Source: Isoetes taiwanensis
Lineage: Eukaryota; Streptophyta; Lycopodiopsida; Isoetales; Isoetaceae
Direction of reading: 5' to 3'
Length of the DNA: 64,000 nucleotides
Assembly (NCBI GenBank): GCA_021234155.1
Contig: JAJEKV010000053.1
Span: 7,147,424-7,211,423 of the forward strand
Shown: positions 36,398 to 48,475 of the stretch, one piece after another
Layout of the letters: the number at the start of each line of letters is the position of its first letter
How positions within the stretch are numbered: position 1 is the stretch's first letter
Notes under the pieces: generated by a model
Told to the model about the DNA's origin: nothing
The model's database searches: none
Seen by the model: the letters and a program-made list of their open reading frames with translations, nothing else
Position numbers and translations under genes: made by a program

Positions 36398-39300
36398 CAT
36401 TAGGGCGGATTTGGGGTCTCAAAATGGCCCTTTTCTTGGATGCCAGAATTCCACGTCATGTTTCTCGCGACCAATGATGTTTGCGCATTTTTTTCCAAAG
36501 TCAGTATTAGTTGGCAAGTAGAAAGAGGAGCAGGCTTACTTGGCATCCACATGGCGAAATTTGATAGGACATGTTTGTGCATTCATTGCAACCACATTAA
36601 TGGCCCGCATTTTTCGAAAATCGTATCGCGGACCAAAATAATGGCTACTTTTCCCGCCTACTGTGCACATGCCCACATGCACCAACCACCTTTTCAAATT
36701 TTGGCACCAAGATTTCCATTGTTCACATTAGCCGCTCACGTGCATCCTCTCGCTTTCGGCTCTTCATTTGGAATCCAAGTCTTCAATAGTGTCGTGTTTT
36801 ATGGGGGCGAGCATAGAGTTAAGCAACAACGGCGTAGACGATGTGCGGACAAGCAAACGACGTTACATGCCATGTTTTACTACCCAAATTTTCATTCTGA
36901 AGTTTTCCTACTTTTTTCAGCTCTTCCCATTCATCGTATTGCTCCCTGCCATTCATTCTTACAATTCAACGACCGATCTGTATCTCTAATTGCATCCATC
37001 ATTGCTCCTACATTGCTTCTGCAGTTCATCACTTACAAAACAATAAAGGCATGATGGTGGAAGGATATCTATCCATAGGCTTGTGGGTGAGAATGCTATC
37101 CTTAACGAAGGATGACTATGGAGTTACATCGCCGGAGCGACATTCATACGCAATGATTAGGTAGAACTATAGGGTTCAAAATAAATGCTATGGATAGTAT
37201 ATTGCAAAAAAAAAAAAAAAAAAGGGAAGGGAGGGGGGGAAGGGGTTTGAAGAGGAGGATATTTGCAAATTTGCACCCTCAATAATACATGGATCACACC
37301 ATGCGAAAATGCATATGCACTTTGTAAATGTGTAGTGAGATTTCGCGTCATGTGATCCTTGCTTCTTTTTTCTTCCCTCTTCTTGATTTATATTCACTCA
37401 CTGAATCAAATATTTTTCTTTGGGCTATATTTATCAGATGTCGGGGATTTGGGACTAGGGAAAAGCATTACTGGCATCGTTGTTGTCTAACATATGGACA
37501 TAAGAGACATGCTTTTCCAAGATATACATTCAGGGCAATGGGCATCTAGTTTTACGTTGTAAAATTGTGGGAGCCGAGCTTGAAAGTCGTCCCATGACCT
37601 CGTGTGCAAGCCTTATGAGAATGGTGTCCTTGCAATGAAGAAATGTTTGATAAGACGTGCATCCAGGGTTGTTGAAAAAATGAGTTACAAAATATTTGCT
37701 CCATTAGAGGTGTTTACTAATGCCACGACACAAAAGCTCCAAAGACATATTGTATAAAATGTCGCTTTCATGAGCCTTTGGATCAGTTAACTCAAAGTAT
37801 CACATATGGAAACATTGTTAGGTTTGATAAAATAACATAAAAATCTTATTTAATAAAGCTTTGGTTGTTGGTAAAGTGTTGGCTTATTGATTATGTGTTT
37901 GTATTTTGCTTTGGGACCCTCTTTGAAAAAGTTTAGTTCATAAAACATAATATAACTTGGAATGATACATATTTTATATGCAAATGGGAGACTATTGATG
38001 AGGGACTTGGTGTTATTATATATTGACAACAAACAAGAAAGTGGATCACACCATGCGAATTTAGTATATTCCAACCTTTTAGCTTATACAAAATTCGCTT
38101 GGTGTGATCTTTTTGGAAAAACATGACTTCCTATAGTAAAATTACTTTGATTATCTTTTAATAAAAGAAATATATATGTGTCTTATTTGAAGTTAAGTGT
38201 GGATATGTGACGTGCTCATTTATTGATAAAGTGTTTGCTTTTTGAAAAGGGCTAATAACTTTATGTACTACTAGAGTTGGTAAAGTATTTTAGATGCAAA
38301 TAGGATGCTTGATGTGATCCTTCTTAAAAAAAAGATATGCTCTTTGAAAAGGACTAATAACTTTATGCACTTGGGGTGGTAAAGCATTAAATGAGAAGGG
38401 GTACTTGTGTTTAATTTTAATTTGACAACAAATAAGAAAGTGGATCACACGATGCGAATTTAGTGTGTTCCATTTTTGTTGCATATGTACTATTCGCTTG
38501 GTGTGATCCTTCTTGAAAAATAATATGCTCTTTGAAAAGAGATAATGACTTATGTACTTAAGAGTGGTAAAGCATTTTAGATACAAATAGGAATGAGTAC
38601 TTGTGTTTAATTTTAATTTGACAACAAATAAGAAAGTGGATCACACCATGCGAATTTAGTGTGTCCCTTTTTTTTTGCATATGTATTATTCGCTTGGTGT
38701 GATCCATCTTGAAAAAAAAATAGCTTTCAAGTAAAAGGAAAGAAAGAAATATCTTATTTAAAGTGTAAAATGTTAGTATATAAAGTGTTGGTTTATTAAA
38801 ATACTATTTGTTTACGCTAAGTTGTAAGTTGAATATTTGTGTTTCTATTTACTTTTTACTAAAAAGGATCACATCGGTAATTTCTTATATGCAATTACTT
38901 ACAAGCATGAAGATTTCGCATATATGATCCTCTTTAAACAAGGATGACTTTGACCTTCAATGTTCATAAATTTTATGAATGTTTGCATATAAGAATGTCA
39001 CATATCATATTTTCTTGAAAAATGGTCATCAAATGGATAACTAGTCAAAGAGTTCTTCTACTACTTAAAGAGTTTCAAGACTCATTTTTGCTATAATTTA
39101 AATAGCAATAGAGTTTTAAAGGAATCTATTGTTAAAGGTAGTCAAAGACTTCTTGTATTAGCGGTATCTAAACACAAACACCATAACCTTTGTACTTCAA
39201 GAATGTATAAACCCTTCACATTGCAAAGTATAATGTCATTTATTAGCATCTTCACGGACATTTCCCCTTCCTTATCGGAGGCGGCTCATCTCAAGGAACT

Positions 39301-40475
39301 CAGATTCGATTAGAATGCCTTCATCCTCTCTCAATCTCTCACAATATCCTAGGAGGCCGAGTTACCAGTCACCACAAAATCGGACTAAACTTGAAACGTC
39401 CCGAAATGGCGGTTTCTTGCCACTCAACGGATCCAATGGATATAAACCGCCATCCGCCTGGATGTCAACACTTTTTGAGCACGCAAGACACAACACGCCG
39501 AGGTCTAAGTTCTTATTTTTTAGACCTCCTTTTTGCGATTGAAGACCTGGAGCATATTCGTGAGTCGGGTTGGATCCTTATCCACACATCATTTGAGCTT
39601 CCATACCGTGGATCGCATGCGGCCGACGAAATGAAGGTGTACAATTTTTATGCCCCAAAGACAATTCGCGCCGTGTGAGCGAACGTCCGCACTCAACCTC
39701 GTTTTTGAAATTTGCAACGTGCATATGGAAATCGAAAAGTCCATTCTCCTACAATCCATGCTTTTATACATTAAGCAAATTCAAATTTTGAATTGTAGGG
39801 GCGGAAAGCCTTTGTATTGGGATGAAGTAAAGATCCGGTTAATCTTTGGGTTCACATGGACCTAAGCTGCTACCGGGCTTAAATCCTCTTGAACTTAATG
39901 AGGCAAAAAAAAATTCAGCCCCGCTTTTGGAAAATCAGCCCTTGCAAGATCCAACTTGCGTAGTTGATCTGTGGCTGATTTTTTAATCGATCGACTCACC
40001 GAGAACTTCGGTAGGAGGGCCTAAACTTCTCCATGTGAACCACCCATAAACGCGACCCTTAGCCCTCGAAATGAAAGTTCGATACAAAGCTTCAACCTAC
40101 ACATTCAAATTTTGAAATGTGGGAAGTGAGGGAAGTTTGTATGGCCATGGCCTCTAAATGAAAATAGCGAAGAATCGGTGACATGCACGCTTGGTATCCG
40201 ACAAACCAAGAGGCACCGGCCATGAGTTCGGGTATGCTATAATGCAAGTGGCTTTTTAGAAGCGCCACATGTTGCATCAGCCTGTCTGACAACCAACAGA
40301 ATTAAATACATATGGCGCCATGAATGCGCAATCCCCCTTATTCCGGGAGAATATTCCAAGTAAATCTGTAATGATGAGATTTTGGTATCCTAGGTGGCAT
40401 GGGAAAAAAAGAGCGGAAATATGACGTGGAATGGCTGATAGGAGGCCATTTTGAGACCCCAAATCCGCCCTAATG
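36398..40475. mobile_element. 4.1-kb DNA element with perfect 32-bp terminal inverted repeats
   Basis: 36398-36429 begins CATTAGGGCGGATTTGGGG and is the exact reverse complement of 40444-40475. Similarity continues inside (ATTCCACGTCAT near both ends). I find no transposase: open frames of up to 204 codons lack motifs and low-complexity stretches are present (A and G runs at 37207-37240). A set of hairpin repeats fills 37.3-38.9 kb. No clear target duplication is visible. A non-autonomous TIR element is the simplest reading. Confidence 0.8.
38043..38705. repeat. Three hairpin repeats GGATCACACCATGCGAA...TTCGCTTGGTGTGATCC
   Basis: Hairpins at 38043-38109, 38442-38509 and 38638-38705 have stems of about 16-18 bp and loops of about 35 bp. 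Shared spacers (TTTAATTTTAATTTGACAAC, TGGTAAAGCATTTTAGAT) separate them. Half copies lie at about 37291-37309, 38303-38320 and 38866-38925. Confidence 0.85.
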
Positions 40476-40989
40476 GCCACTTCGATGATTTGCAAGGCCA
40501 ACCCCAAGAGGAAGAAGCCAAGCAAGCATCTCAGTGTAAATCCGACAGTTTAGTACCCACCATAGCTCCACTACTTGCAATAACGCCCTCTCATGCACAA
40601 TACACCTGGCCTGCAAAGCACCCATCCTCAACTCACGTTCACGTACAAGCCCATGCTATCCTAACCATCCTTTCAAAATATTCAATCACATGTAATCTCT
40701 AGAATAAATCTACGCCTTCAAAATGTCACTTCCCCCCTCCACAACAAAGGTTGCCAACTAGGGGCAATCGGAAAAAATGATCTTGACGTGTCCGGTTGGA
40801 ATCTGAGAAGCATATTCGATCAAACGATTCCGCATATAAGGTCTCCGCACTTCGCGCACCTGTCCATTCCAGAAAATGGCCCAGGCGGCTTTGCCCTCCC
40901 GGAAATGACTGTCAGGCTATTTTTAGCCGTCCATCGGTGCCACATGGACGATCAAGATCTGGACTAACAGCAGAACATGGAAAAGGACG
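40476..40989. other. Sequence upstream of the eIF3d promoter
   Basis: No coding motif. This is the distal 5' flank of eIF3d, lying between the TIR element and the core promoter. Confidence 0.5.
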
Positions 40990-41138
40990 ACTAAAAGTGG
41001 CGGCGCATATTGAGTTAAAAAGGAGAGTGGACACGTGGCGGTGATCCATTGGCTGAAAAGGCTGGCGGTCCTTTCCGAACCGTATAAAGGCACACTAAAA
41101 AGTATACATAAGGGGTGTTTGTTTGAGTCCTCTTCTGG
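40990..41138 (+). promoter_or_regulatory. eIF3d core promoter and leader
   Basis: TATAAAG at 41083-41089 (within CCGTATAAAGGC) lies 54-60 bp before the ATG, so transcription would begin at about 41113-41120. A CCAAT box in reverse orientation (ATTGG) lies about 35 bp before the TATA. The same block is duplicated at 23602-23757. Confidence 0.75.
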
Positions 41139-41142
41139 AAGC

Positions 41143-42741
41143 ATGGCGCAGTTTGGAATCCCCGACGTTGCAGAAAGCTGGGGGCCTTTTCTGAAAGATC
41201 AGCTCCAGAAGAATGTGCCTTATGCGCCCTTTTCAAAGGGGGAGAAGCTTGGGCGAGCAGCAGATTGGACGCGCTCTTCCCCTGCAAGAGGCGGTCGTAG
41301 CGGCGGTGAGTACAGTGTTTTTAACCAGGATTTTACTTTTGTGGATGGTAGACCTCCTCCTCGTCCTAGATTTGGACCTCGTTGGAGGTTTCAGCAACAG
41401 CGTCAATTGCCGCAGCGCAAGGATGAAGATGTTGAAGCCAAAAAAAGGGAGGCTGAAAAAGAAAGGCAGCGCAGGGATAAGTTTTATAACCAGAACCGAA
41501 CTACACAACGCCGTGAATCTGCAGTATTTAAAAGCTCGGTAGATATTCAGCCAGAATGGTCAATGATAAATCAGATCCCTTTTACTACATTTTCTAAATT
41601 GAGTTCTAATGTTGGGGAAGCAGAGGACTTGGTTACTTGTGGTGCTTTGGAATATTATGATAAAACCTATGATAGAGTTACACCAAAGAGTGAAAGGAGA
41701 TTGGGGCGTTTTAAAAATCAGAAGTTCTTTAAGGTTTCTACGACTGATGATCCAGTGATTCAGAAACTCGCAAATGAGGATAAAGGAAATGTTTTTGCCA
41801 CTGACACTATTTTGTCCACTCTGATGTGTGCTCCAAGATCTGTCTACTCATGGGATATCTTGGTTACTAAGGTTGGTAACAAGCTGTTTTTTGACAGGCG
41901 GGACAATGCTCAGCTTGATTTATTATCTGTAAACGAGACAGCTCAAGAACTTTTACCTGAAGCGAAGGAAGATATTAACTCTGCACATTCTCTAGCTGTA
42001 GAAGCTGCCTACATTAATCAGAATTTCTCTCAACAGGTTCTTGTTAGGGATGGTAACAAAGTTGAACTGCAAGAGCCTCATCCCTTTGCAACTGAAGGTG
42101 ATGAGCTGGCCTCTGTTGGATACCGCTATAGGAAGTGGAAATTAGATGATGAGACATTTTTGATTGCAAGGTGTGAGGTACATAGTGTGATGGAAGTTAA
42201 GGGTAATCATGTATTTTTAACATTGAATGCCCTGAATGAATTTGATCCAAAGATAACTGGGGTTGATTGGAGGCAAAAGCTTGACACTCAGCGAGGGGCG
42301 GTCTTGGCTACTGAGTTAAAAAATAATGCCAACAAGCTTGCGAAATGGACAGCACAAGCACTTTTGGCAAGTGCTGATATCATGAAACTTGGATATGTAT
42401 CCAGAACACATCCAAGAGACCATTTCAATCATGCTATCCTTAATGTTCAAGGTTATAAGCCAAAGGAATTTGCTGCTCAGATCAATCTTAGTACAGGTAA
42501 TATGTGGGGCATAGTAAAGTCAATTGTAGACCTCTGCATGAAGCTTGGGGAAGGTAAGTACATAATTGTGAAAGATCCATCGAAGCCACAAGTTCGGCTT
42601 TATGAGGTTCCCTCTGATGCATTTGAGAATGATTATGTTGAAGAGCCCTTGCGAGAAGAGGAACAGGTTCAGCCACCACCTTCGGAAGAAGAAAACACTG
42701 CAAAAACAGCAGATGATAAAGACATTGATGCAGACGTTTGA
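41143..42741 (+). CDS. eIF3d: Eukaryotic translation initiation factor 3 subunit D
   Basis: One uninterrupted frame of 532 residues starting MAQFGIPDVAESWGPF. An upstream in-frame extension to 41035 is not needed, because MAQFGIPDV is the conserved eIF3d start and lies just after the leader. Family signatures: YAPFSKGEKLGRAADW near residue 30, the Arg/Gly/Pro-rich stretch RPPPRPRFGPRWRF, then YDRVTPKSERRLGRF, NVFATDTILSTLMC, SVYSWDILVTKVGNKLFFD, YINQNFSQQVL and WTAQALLASADIMKLGYVSR. The tail is acidic (EEPLREEEQVQPPPSEEE). eIF3d is part of the eIF3 complex on the 40S subunit and binds the cap of selected mRNAs. There are no introns and no disruptions, so it is functional by sequence. Confidence 0.97.
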   Translation: MAQFGIPDVAESWGPFLKDQLQKNVPYAPFSKGEKLGRAADWTRSSPARGGRSGGEYSVFNQDFTFVDGRPPPRPRFGPRWRFQQQRQLPQRKDEDVEAKKREAEKERQRRDKFYNQNRTTQRRESAVFKSSVDIQPEWSMINQIPFTTFSKLSSNVGEAEDLVTCGALEYYDKTYDRVTPKSERRLGRFKNQKFFKVSTTDDPVIQKLANEDKGNVFATDTILSTLMCAPRSVYSWDILVTKVGNKLFFDRRDNAQLDLLSVNETAQELLPEAKEDINSAHSLAVEAAYINQNFSQQVLVRDGNKVELQEPHPFATEGDELASVGYRYRKWKLDDETFLIARCEVHSVMEVKGNHVFLTLNALNEFDPKITGVDWRQKLDTQRGAVLATELKNNANKLAKWTAQALLASADIMKLGYVSRTHPRDHFNHAILNVQGYKPKEFAAQINLSTGNMWGIVKSIVDLCMKLGEGKYIIVKDPSKPQVRLYEVPSDAFENDYVEEPLREEEQVQPPPSEEENTAKTADDKDIDADV

Positions 42742-45300
42742 TCAAGCTCAAATATTTAGTATGTTGCATATCTGTTTTTATTGTGTAGCCTGTTAGTCAG
42801 ATTTAAAGCATTTGCAAGTTGAGCTACATTTTTCTGTAAAATGACTATACAGTCAAACATTTTTAATAATATTTTATTACAGTTACATATCAACTTTGCT
42901 TCTTTATAGTTTTGTCTCATCTCTTCCTTTAAAAGTAAAAGATTCTCGCTTCTTTTAGTTCTGTTTAATAAAAAAAGCGTCTGCATCAAATCCAGACTAA
43001 AACCAACACAAAGAAATAAGCACACAACACTGGATTTTGAACATGCAAAGAAGCCATAAAGAAATACTTTATGGACATTATCTTGCAACAACGAATCTTG
43101 CACCAACAGAACTTGCAAAAGACGATTAGCAAAACAAACAAAAATGTCAAATCAAAATCTGTTGTTGCCTACTTGGTTGCTTCTGTTGCTGCCGCCTTAC
43201 TTGCTTCAAACCTGCAAAACGGAGCCTTATCTAAAAATCAATTTCTCAATTACACAATCAAGAAAAGAACTAAAGCATGAGCAGCAACCTATAATGGAAG
43301 GACTGCTTCCAAAACCACCAAAACGTTGTAGAACCTCACCAACAGTCAATCGGCATAGAAACCTGGCGATGGTGCCTTTTCACAGTTCGGAAACATGAAG
43401 CAGCTGGCATGAACGTTTTTAGCAGGATGGAATGGCGATCCATTTGTGGTTTCTTTCCTGCATGAGATGCCGACAGGATATGATCATATGACGATGGAAG
43501 TTACCTTTTGGTAATTTGAGGAGCCAGTTTTGCAGAGGGGTGGCAATTCAGAATAAGGTTCTCGTTGTGTTTTGTGTTGTGGTTTTGCATAGTTACGTTG
43601 CTTGGTTCAAGCTGCTTGCCCTTGGCAACATTAGGGCTTGATTTTGCAGCTGCACCATTTTTTACACCAAATAGAATCTCTCATGTGAACTTCGATTGTT
43701 TTTTAAAGCATCGCCTAAGCTTACGCGAGGTTGGTAGTAAGTTGTAGGTGTGTTGCCTGTATCTACTACTTATCATATTTGAGTTGAGCCCATTTATGTG
43801 ATTTCTATACCTACAATCCTCCACTCTGGTATCCAAGTTTGAAGTTTGATCTTTTATTTAACTACTACTTGTCATATTTGAGTTGAGCCCATTTATGTGA
43901 TTCATTGTGTCTTCTAATGTTCTTCATTCTTGTACCTACAATCCTCCACTCTTGTAACAAGTTTGAAGTTTGATCTTTTATTTAACTGCTTTTGAATCTC
44001 CTTTTTGGTGAAGGAGAGCATTCTTCATGGACATTTTCTTACCATAAACTTTTAATCTTGCATCCTTTTGATTCACTCTATCCTATTTGTTTGTTTGATT
44101 TTTTTTACCTCATTTGTCTCGACCTCTTCGTCCTCATCTAATTTTTTTTTGCCCTTTCCTAATTGTTTGGCGGTAGTTTTCTTCTTGTTAGGAATCTTGT
44201 GTATAGGAGCCCCTTATAAGAATGTGAATTGTCCTAGGATTGACCTTCTAGTGACGGAGAGCATGTGATGCATGTATTGTGGATTGATAATCCTTCCATG
44301 TTATAGTGTCTTCCTCACTTTTGTTGCTAATTTGTTACGTCTAGGTAAATTATTTTTATTTACATGTTTCTAGCATCGACTACTCTTATTCTCATTTAGC
44401 CGTCCTTTGATGTTCTCCAATCCTCGAATCGCCATTATCAGATGGGAGCAACATGTATAAGATGCATGCAATTCGGACCGTCGAATTGCTAGGGGAGGCA
44501 TATCTAACATATGTTCTTCTCGTACCTTCATCCCTTTTATATATTTTTCTGCCTCTTTTTATTTAGGCAAGCACACTATCCTCGAATCAACATTCTGGTG
44601 ATGGGAAGTATACATACGATGCTTGTATTTCGGATCTCCAAGCAAGAGTGATCATCTTGCCATTTCCATAGTCTCTCACTTGGGTTGCTAGTTTGTTATG
44701 TGCATGTGAATTGTTTTTTGGGTTGCCCCTAGGGGGGCAAACCCTTGCACATGTGGGTTTTTGGCATATTCCAAGTATATACTGGAATATGCTTAGAATA
44801 TGCCGAAAACTTCTCCAAACCCGCTATTTCCTGTAAATTGGCGGTCACCAGAGTTGCTGGGCGGCCACTGTGTAAACTGGCTAACTGGTTGTGCTGTTCC
44901 TACTGAATATGGGCATTTTTATATCTGAACTGAGCCGGATTGGCTGCTCAGGAAGGCGTCCTTGCTTATTCTTATACATACTCTCTGAGAAAATTCTTCC
45001 CGAACTTTGATGTTGACAGCTTGATCTACGCCAGTAAGTTGTTCGTTTCAGGTAACTAATAATTCATTTAGTTTGTTGAGGATTTAAAGGGTCGGAAAGC
45101 TTAAGGAGAAACTGGGAGAACCTTTAATTATAATATATTACCTTCGGCTCTTCTAATCAAAGCACAACAGTCACCATTTGTGCTTCAAATTTTAATTCAT
45201 GGTTTATGAGCAGGTTGTATCTCTGAGCACGATGAAACAGGCTCCTAGATAATGGAGTATTTTGCAACTTGCACAACAATGTGATCTTTACAAAGCAGCT
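42742..45300. other. Intergenic stretch with a tandem duplication
   Basis: At 43760-43990 units with CATATTTGAGTTGAGCCCAT and AAGTTTGAAGTTTGATCTTT are duplicated. GGGTTGCCCCTAGGGGGGCA (44720-44745) and GGCATATTCC...GGAATATGC (44762-44795) are inverted repeats. No gene is seen. Confidence 0.55.
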
Positions 45301-45369
45301 TTGCCTGATGTTTCGACTCTACCAATTTATTTGGGCCATATCTCTTAGCTTTATTCTACATGCCTTCTT

Positions 45370-46400
45370 TGACGGATTTAGAATGGGACTCGCATGAAAC
45401 CAACAAACCGCCCGACTTAGACTTGCTTCTCATTCATCTCAGCAGATTTTCTACAATGGTGGATAGTGGGTAGCCGCACACATGCGAACTACCCATAAAA
45501 AATAAAGGGAAAATCCAATTATATCATTTGGACCCCAACAAAATACAATGCTAATAGAGACTGGCTAGTGTACCTGCCGAAAGCTTATCACCGGGATTAA
45601 AAAACCCCGCCCTTTCGGGTTTTCGAGGAAAAACCCTAGTGATAAGCCTTCGGCAAGGGGCTTGGACAAACGTAAGGCATAAAAATCGCTCCCAAAACCC
45701 ACGAATGGAAAAGTCAAAACAGATGCCGCTCGCTAACCTGTACCTGCACATCACCAACAAAACAACAAGACAAACCAAACCTCCCATAGTGGAGGGGTTG
45801 ATTACGCGCGTGCCACGCGATAAAAATACAATAACAAAGAAGGGGGGGAGGGTGGGTTCAAAGAGAATAAGGTACATTGAGAGAGAAGAGGAAGCCGATG
45901 AGAAGAAGTCGGGCGTAAACGCCTAAAATAGCGAACTCCCAACCAAAACAGGCATGCGCCGCCCGCATGCATGCAAAACATGCATGCTCGCCCCATTCTA
46001 AATGGCTATCCCATGTCTCTGATCGATGGGATTCTAGAATGGGACCTCGCATGAAACTAACAAACCGCCTCGGTCACCAAAGGACTTCCTTAACAAACTA
46101 GGATCGAGACGCAAGGTCACAGATGAAGGCTAAAGGCCGAGAACTGATAGCATGAAAGACACGCCTAAATTGGCTGTAAACCAGCAGAAGAAGCTCTCCC
46201 CCGCCTCGAAAACAATTCAAAGAGAATAAGGTACCGGGAGAGAGAAGAGGAAGCTACCATGAGAAGTCGGCGTAACGCTACTAAAATAGCTTAACTCCCA
46301 ACTGCATCAGACAGGCTACCGCGATGCATGCAAAACATGCATGCTCGTCTCCATTCTAGAATGGCGATCCGATGTCTCTTGACGATGGGATTTAGGTCTG
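45370..46400 (-). repeat. Inverted copies of an unknown repeat head (also at 54036-54760)
   Basis: On the minus strand 46043-45800 and 46395-46190 share AATCCCATCG, ATCGGATCGCCATTCT, GCATGCATGTTTTGCATGCA, CTATTTTAGG and CTTCCTCTTCTCTCTC. The same head, in the opposite orientation, is at 54036-54230. The phrase TAGAATGGGACTCGCATGAA with CCAACAAACCGCC is also duplicated (45390, 46035). The repeat type is unknown. It may be the 5' end or LTR of an uncharacterised element. Confidence 0.65.
45576..45654 (-). ncRNA. Covarying hairpin, copy 1
   Basis: Read on the minus strand, the arms GCCGAAGGCTTATCAC and GTGATAAGCTTTCGGC enclose a loop that contains GGTTTTTCCTCGAAAACC, then CGAAAGGGCGGGGTTTTTT. 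The same loop, with different but still complementary arms, is at 54685-54761. A function as RNA is inferred, not shown. Confidence 0.5.
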
Positions 46401-47342
46401 CTTCAAGATCGAATCCGCTATACAAACTAGATGTCAATAGTAGACCTACGTATACGAATCTCAAAGATTAGGAGTGTGTTGTTTGTTTCTTCAAGATATT
46501 GCTATCCCCTCGTCTGTCTGGTGATGTTCCAATACGGTTGGCTCTATTGGGCCTTTGCTTACTTGCTTGATTGATTTGCTTTTCAGTCCATTTGATTTAA
46601 GCTCGCATTTGGGTTTTTGGCCAAAACATTAGCTTGGGGATGCTGCCAGCTCGCTGGATCGTTTTTCCCTTCCTTTTGGTTAACAAAGCTGGACCAACTT
46701 TTGGCTTGTAAGTTCTGGTTTGAGATTGGGCTTTATATATAAGGTTTTGATTAGTCTTCCCTCTTGGAAAATAGTTGATCTTAGCCCGACTTTTTCTCAT
46801 TCCTATTCTTTCTTCTTCTTTATTTTTCACTAGTTTCATTATTTTACTAGTGGGAACAATATTTACGCTCTGCTTTATGCTTTTAGATTCAATTGGCCTC
46901 TGTGTCAAGGCCAAAAAGTTGTACCCAAATAGTATTGCGATTCGTGTAAAATGAATCTTTTATCTTCATATGTGGGAGCTACCTTTAAATGTTGAGGTTT
47001 CTAAAGAGTTCAAGGCTCTCAGTGTGATACTTTGATAGTGTGATTTAATTTACCTATTAGAGCAAATCAAGGAGTTTCAAATGCAATTGGCTTGATAATG
47101 TGATGTAAATCACCTATTGGAACAAATAAAGTTTACTGTCCATCTGTTGGGTGTAACTATGCCAGCTTTTTTCAGTTTACTGGCCATCTATTTGTGTAAC
47201 TATGTTAGCTTTTTTCAGTTTACTGGCCATCTGTTTGGTGTAACTAAGTTAGCTTTTTTCATGTTCGGTGAACTATCAGTATGTTATTCTTCCAAATAAC
47301 GTATGGTGATATGCAATCTCTTATGGCAGTAACAGGTCAATC
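46401..47342. other. Intergenic stretch before the PP2C gene
   Basis: The phrase TTTTTTCAGTTTACTGGCCATCTATTTG recurs three times at 47140-47240. Otherwise there is nothing coding; this is the likely promoter side of the PP2C gene. Confidence 0.5.
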
Positions 47343-48475
47343 ATGGCAATGGCACAAAAGATCAGTCTACATGGAAGCTTGGATAGACAGTTTGAGTGTG
47401 GTGGAGGTCAAAGCAACGATCAAAAGTTTCGATATGGTTTTGCGAAGGCTGACAATTTACTTGGTCATGATCGTGAAGATTTTCATGTTGCATGCATTCA
47501 TCAATTTGATGGCGAGAAAATAGGACTATTTGAAGTATTTGATGGTCATAAAGGTCCTGAAGTTGCCGAGTATCTCCAAGATTTTCTTTATGATGCGATA
47601 TTGGCACATCCAAAATTTTCAAGCAATATACAAGCAACTATTAGAGAATTCTATCTGGCCATCGACCAAAGGTTTGTCTATATAAACCAACATCTTCTTA
47701 TTTATAAGCATTTATAACCTAAGTGGGTTTAATATATGATGTTTACTGCAAGATTTTTAGGATCATGGAGTTAGGGAGCAACAGTTCGAGGTGCAGGTCT
47801 GGCTCTACAGGTACGACGACAATTCTTATGAATAATGCACAAGATCTGGTAGTAGCAAATGTGGGAGATTCTAGAGCAGTCTTGTTAAGCTCTGACAAGG
47901 CTAAGGAGCTGTCTGTAGACCATGATCCTGACAAACCACAAGAGCGCGAAATGGTAAGAAACCGAAACAAGCAATTCTATTATTCATGATAACAAGGAAA
48001 AATCTAAAGGTCTCATAACTTCTGTTCTAAATCATAATAATCTCATATTAAACTTGTATGCCAACTGCCAAAACTACTTTTTTTGAAAATGTATAGAATT
48101 TCCAGAGATTTTGTAATCCTATAAATTTCCCGATATATGGTACAGGTGGAATCTAAGGGTGGCGAGGTGAATTTGATGTTACATGGGATTTATAGGGTGG
48201 ACAACAGACTGGCGATGTCGAGGTTCTTTGAGGACTACTCTCTCAAGGAACACCTTACTGTAGAACCTGATATATGGCAAGGAAAATTAACAGCAGAAGA
48301 CAGAATGTTTGTGATTGCAAGTGATGGTTTATGGCACCAAATTAGTAGCAATGAAGCCATTAAGCTCATTAAGGATGAACCAGATGCAGAGGCTGCTGCC
48401 AACATTCTGGTAAAGGCTGCCATGGAGAAAAATGAAACAGATGACATTACTGTCATCGTTGCCTGTCGAGAGTAG
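47343..48475 (+). CDS. Protein phosphatase 2C (PPM family), three exons
   Basis: Exons 47343-47671, 47761-47953 and 48146-48475 join in frame to 283 residues. Motifs: REDFHVA and FEVFDGHKG (metal-binding Asp and Gly), SGSTGTTTI, VVANVGDSRAVLL, YRVDNRLAMSRFFEDYSLKE, MFVIASDGLWHQISSNEAI and TDDITVIVAC. PP2Cs are Mn/Mg-dependent Ser/Thr phosphatases, and many plant members act in stress and hormone signalling. The length and layout fit the short plant PP2Cs without regulatory extensions. The normal AFGD motif reads FFED: the metal-ligand Asp is kept but Gly is replaced by Glu. Introns are GT-AG. A second ATG two codons later (47349) is an alternative start. Confidence 0.9.

Noticed and set aside
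36440-37054. 204-codon ORF inside the TIR element
   Set aside because: No motif and no similarity to a transposase that I recognise; composition fits chance.
45576-45654. Hammerhead or twister ribozyme
   Set aside because: I could not place the CUGAUGA/GAAA core of a hammerhead or the conserved twister elements on either strand.
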